From DASZGI01 sp035938995 (GTDB lineage Bacteria; Actinomycetota; Actinomycetes; Streptomycetales; Catenulisporaceae): a DNA stretch of 13,140 bases. The notes under the pieces were generated by a model. That model had not been told where the DNA came from, did no database searches, and saw only the letters and a list, made by a program, of their open reading frames with translations. The stretch spans positions 1-13,140 of the forward strand of contig NZ_DASZGI010000277.1 in the NCBI RefSeq assembly GCF_035938995.1. Direction: 5' to 3'. Both the position numbers and the translations under genes were made by a program. Shown here one piece after another: positions 12,282-13,140 of the stretch (its first letter is position 1; each line of letters opens with the position of its first letter).

Positions 12282-12998
12282 ATGCTCGTGACCCAGCCCT
12301 TGATCGGATGGCTCTGCGTGGCCGCGCTCGCCGCGCTCGCCGCACGGTCCCTCACTCGTCTGGCGGCGGACTTCGCACCGTCGCGACGTGCTCTATCCGA
12401 CCAGTCGGCGCCTTCTTGCGCGCGTACGAGCCGCGTCGGCGAGGCACTGCACGCTGCAATGGCCTTAGGCATGGCGGCGATGGTGGCCGCGCCCGTGACA
12501 GCCGGTTCGACGTACACCTTCGAGGCCTACTTCGGACTCGGCGCTGCTGCCGAGGGCGGTGTCTGGGCCGCGCGGGCGGTGCGGCGCAGAGCGGCCCGGC
12601 TGCGCGGCGGCGTGGCGCCCTGCCGCCCAGCGCACGCACTCGAACCCCACCATGCGGTCGTCGGACTGGTGATGGTTCTGATGGCGGCGCGCATGTCCGG
12701 TGCGGGACCGGGCGGCGGGGCCATGCTCTCGATGAGTGCGCCGATGGCGTCGATGCCGGGAATGACGGCCGGGTCCGGTGGCGTCGGCGCAGCTCTGGCA
12801 ACCCTCGCCTTGCTGTACGTCTGGCTCGCCGTCGTCGTGCTCGGCGGAGGGCTGGGGAAATCCGCCCTTGCGCAGCCCGCGTCGCCGCAGTCCTCGTCGG
12901 GGCTTCCGGCAGGGCTGGCCCTTCTCGGCGCGCCGGTGACCGTCTACGCCTGCGAGCTGACCATGACTGTCGTGATGGGGCTCATGCTGTTGGGATGA
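12282..12998 (+). CDS. DUF5134-like membrane protein with Met-rich segments
   Basis: A 238-residue membrane protein with about five hydrophobic segments (8-24, 56-74, 124-138, 166-190, 208-236). Its pattern HAAMALGMAAM (57-67), the HH pair at 123-124 followed by Met131, 134 and 138, the loop MLSMSAPMASMPGM (148-161) and the last helix CELTMTVVMGLML (224-236) fits my memory of DUF5134 proteins, which are found with copper genes in actinobacteria. The function is unknown; Met and His spacing suggests Cu(I) binding within or near the membrane. The ATG at 12282 is supported by AGGGAG about 7 nt upstream. It is divergent from the Met-rich membrane gene and its end overlaps the convergent CtaG-like gene by 17 nt. 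Confidence 0.75.
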   Translation: MLVTQPLIGWLCVAALAALAARSLTRLAADFAPSRRALSDQSAPSCARTSRVGEALHAAMALGMAAMVAAPVTAGSTYTFEAYFGLGAAAEGGVWAARAVRRRAARLRGGVAPCRPAHALEPHHAVVGLVMVLMAARMSGAGPGGGAMLSMSAPMASMPGMTAGSGGVGAALATLALLYVWLAVVVLGGGLGKSALAQPASPQSSSGLPAGLALLGAPVTVYACELTMTVVMGLMLLG

Positions 12999-13140
12999 CC
13001 GGGCCGCCTTCTCCGGCCGGAGGACGGGTGGCCGGCTGCACGGCGAGCCCGGCGAGGTAGGCGTTGTAGTCGGCCAGCTCCGAGTCGCCGTCCCGGTCCG
13101 CCTTGCGATCGCGCCGCTTGGCTTCCCGCTGATCCGACTT
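12982..13140 (-). CDS. C-terminal end of probable CtaG-type (CopD/CtaG) cytochrome c oxidase assembly protein, partial
   Basis: The last 52 codons of a minus-strand gene enter from the right edge and end in TGA at 12982-12984. The tail has a very basic stretch (residues 5-13 of the fragment, REAKRRDRK), then DGDSELADYNAYLAGLA and a proline-rich end. A D(A/S)ELxxYNxYLAxL segment is, as I recall, the cytoplasmic C-terminus of actinobacterial CtaG or fused CopD/CtaG proteins, which deliver copper to cytochrome oxidase. Only the tail is visible, so no membrane helix or copper ligand can be checked. The neighbouring copper genes fit this assignment. Another membrane protein with a similar tail cannot be excluded. 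Confidence 0.65.
   Translation of the reverse strand, partial: KSDQREAKRRDRKADRDGDSELADYNAYLAGLAVQPATRPPAGEGGPVIPTA

Noticed and set aside
12248..13060. 270-codon plus-strand frame overlapping the DUF5134-like gene
   Set aside because: Frame-shifted copy of the same DNA; the alternative frame has membrane helices, a ribosome site and family-like motifs, and this one does not.
12995..13060. ATG overlapping the DUF5134-like stop (ATGA), suggesting a coupled downstream gene
   Set aside because: The frame ends after about 21 codons, and the opposite strand encodes a convincing C-terminal tail there.

Overview
The window is chromosomal DNA of a high-GC Gram-positive actinomycete. The evidence is strong third-position G/C bias, GTG starts, scarce TTA codons, and an adpA-like gene followed by orn (oligoribonuclease), an order known from Streptomyces. 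A Streptomyces relative or another mycelial genus is likely, but the genus cannot be fixed from sequence alone. I see no insertion sequence, CRISPR array, phage module or toxin-antitoxin pair, so most of this is ordinary chromosome. The interest lies in regulation and in a copper-linked membrane cassette.

Layout. (1) 1-500: tRNA-Lys(CTT), cut by the window edge, and tRNA-His(GTG) with its terminator, both on the minus strand. (2) 638-2372, minus strand: an adpA-like AraC/GlxA-type regulator, then orn 25 nt downstream. A promoter candidate and a perfect TGTGA-N6-TCACA dyad lie upstream. (3) 2619-3531: a small DUF2630-type protein on the plus strand, overlapped convergently by a rhomboid-like membrane protein whose codon 7 is TTA. 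(4) 3663-4829, minus strand: an APH-fold phosphotransferase. (5) 5039-9284: three secreted cell-surface enzymes. These are a membrane-tethered NlpC/P60-like peptidase, a GH18 chitinase behind a DasR-like operator, and an LdtMt2-like L,D-transpeptidase. The chitinase and the transpeptidase converge on one strong hairpin. (6) 9401-13140: a copper-handling group. It holds a CopC-CopD-YtkA-like fusion with an in-frame TTA codon, two polytopic membrane proteins with Met-rich loops (one DUF5134-like), and the C-terminal end of a probable CtaG-type cytochrome oxidase assembly protein entering from the right edge.

How the genes may work together (inference). The left half pairs a developmental regulator with an RNA-turnover enzyme. 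The middle supplies peptidoglycan and chitin enzymes. The right half probably moves copper across or along the membrane, possibly toward cytochrome oxidase. The most testable novelties are the adpA-like gene without the bldA-type TTA codon while two neighbours carry one, the composite Crp-like operator upstream of adpA, and the Met-rich membrane pair flanking the CopC/CopD gene next to an L,D-transpeptidase.
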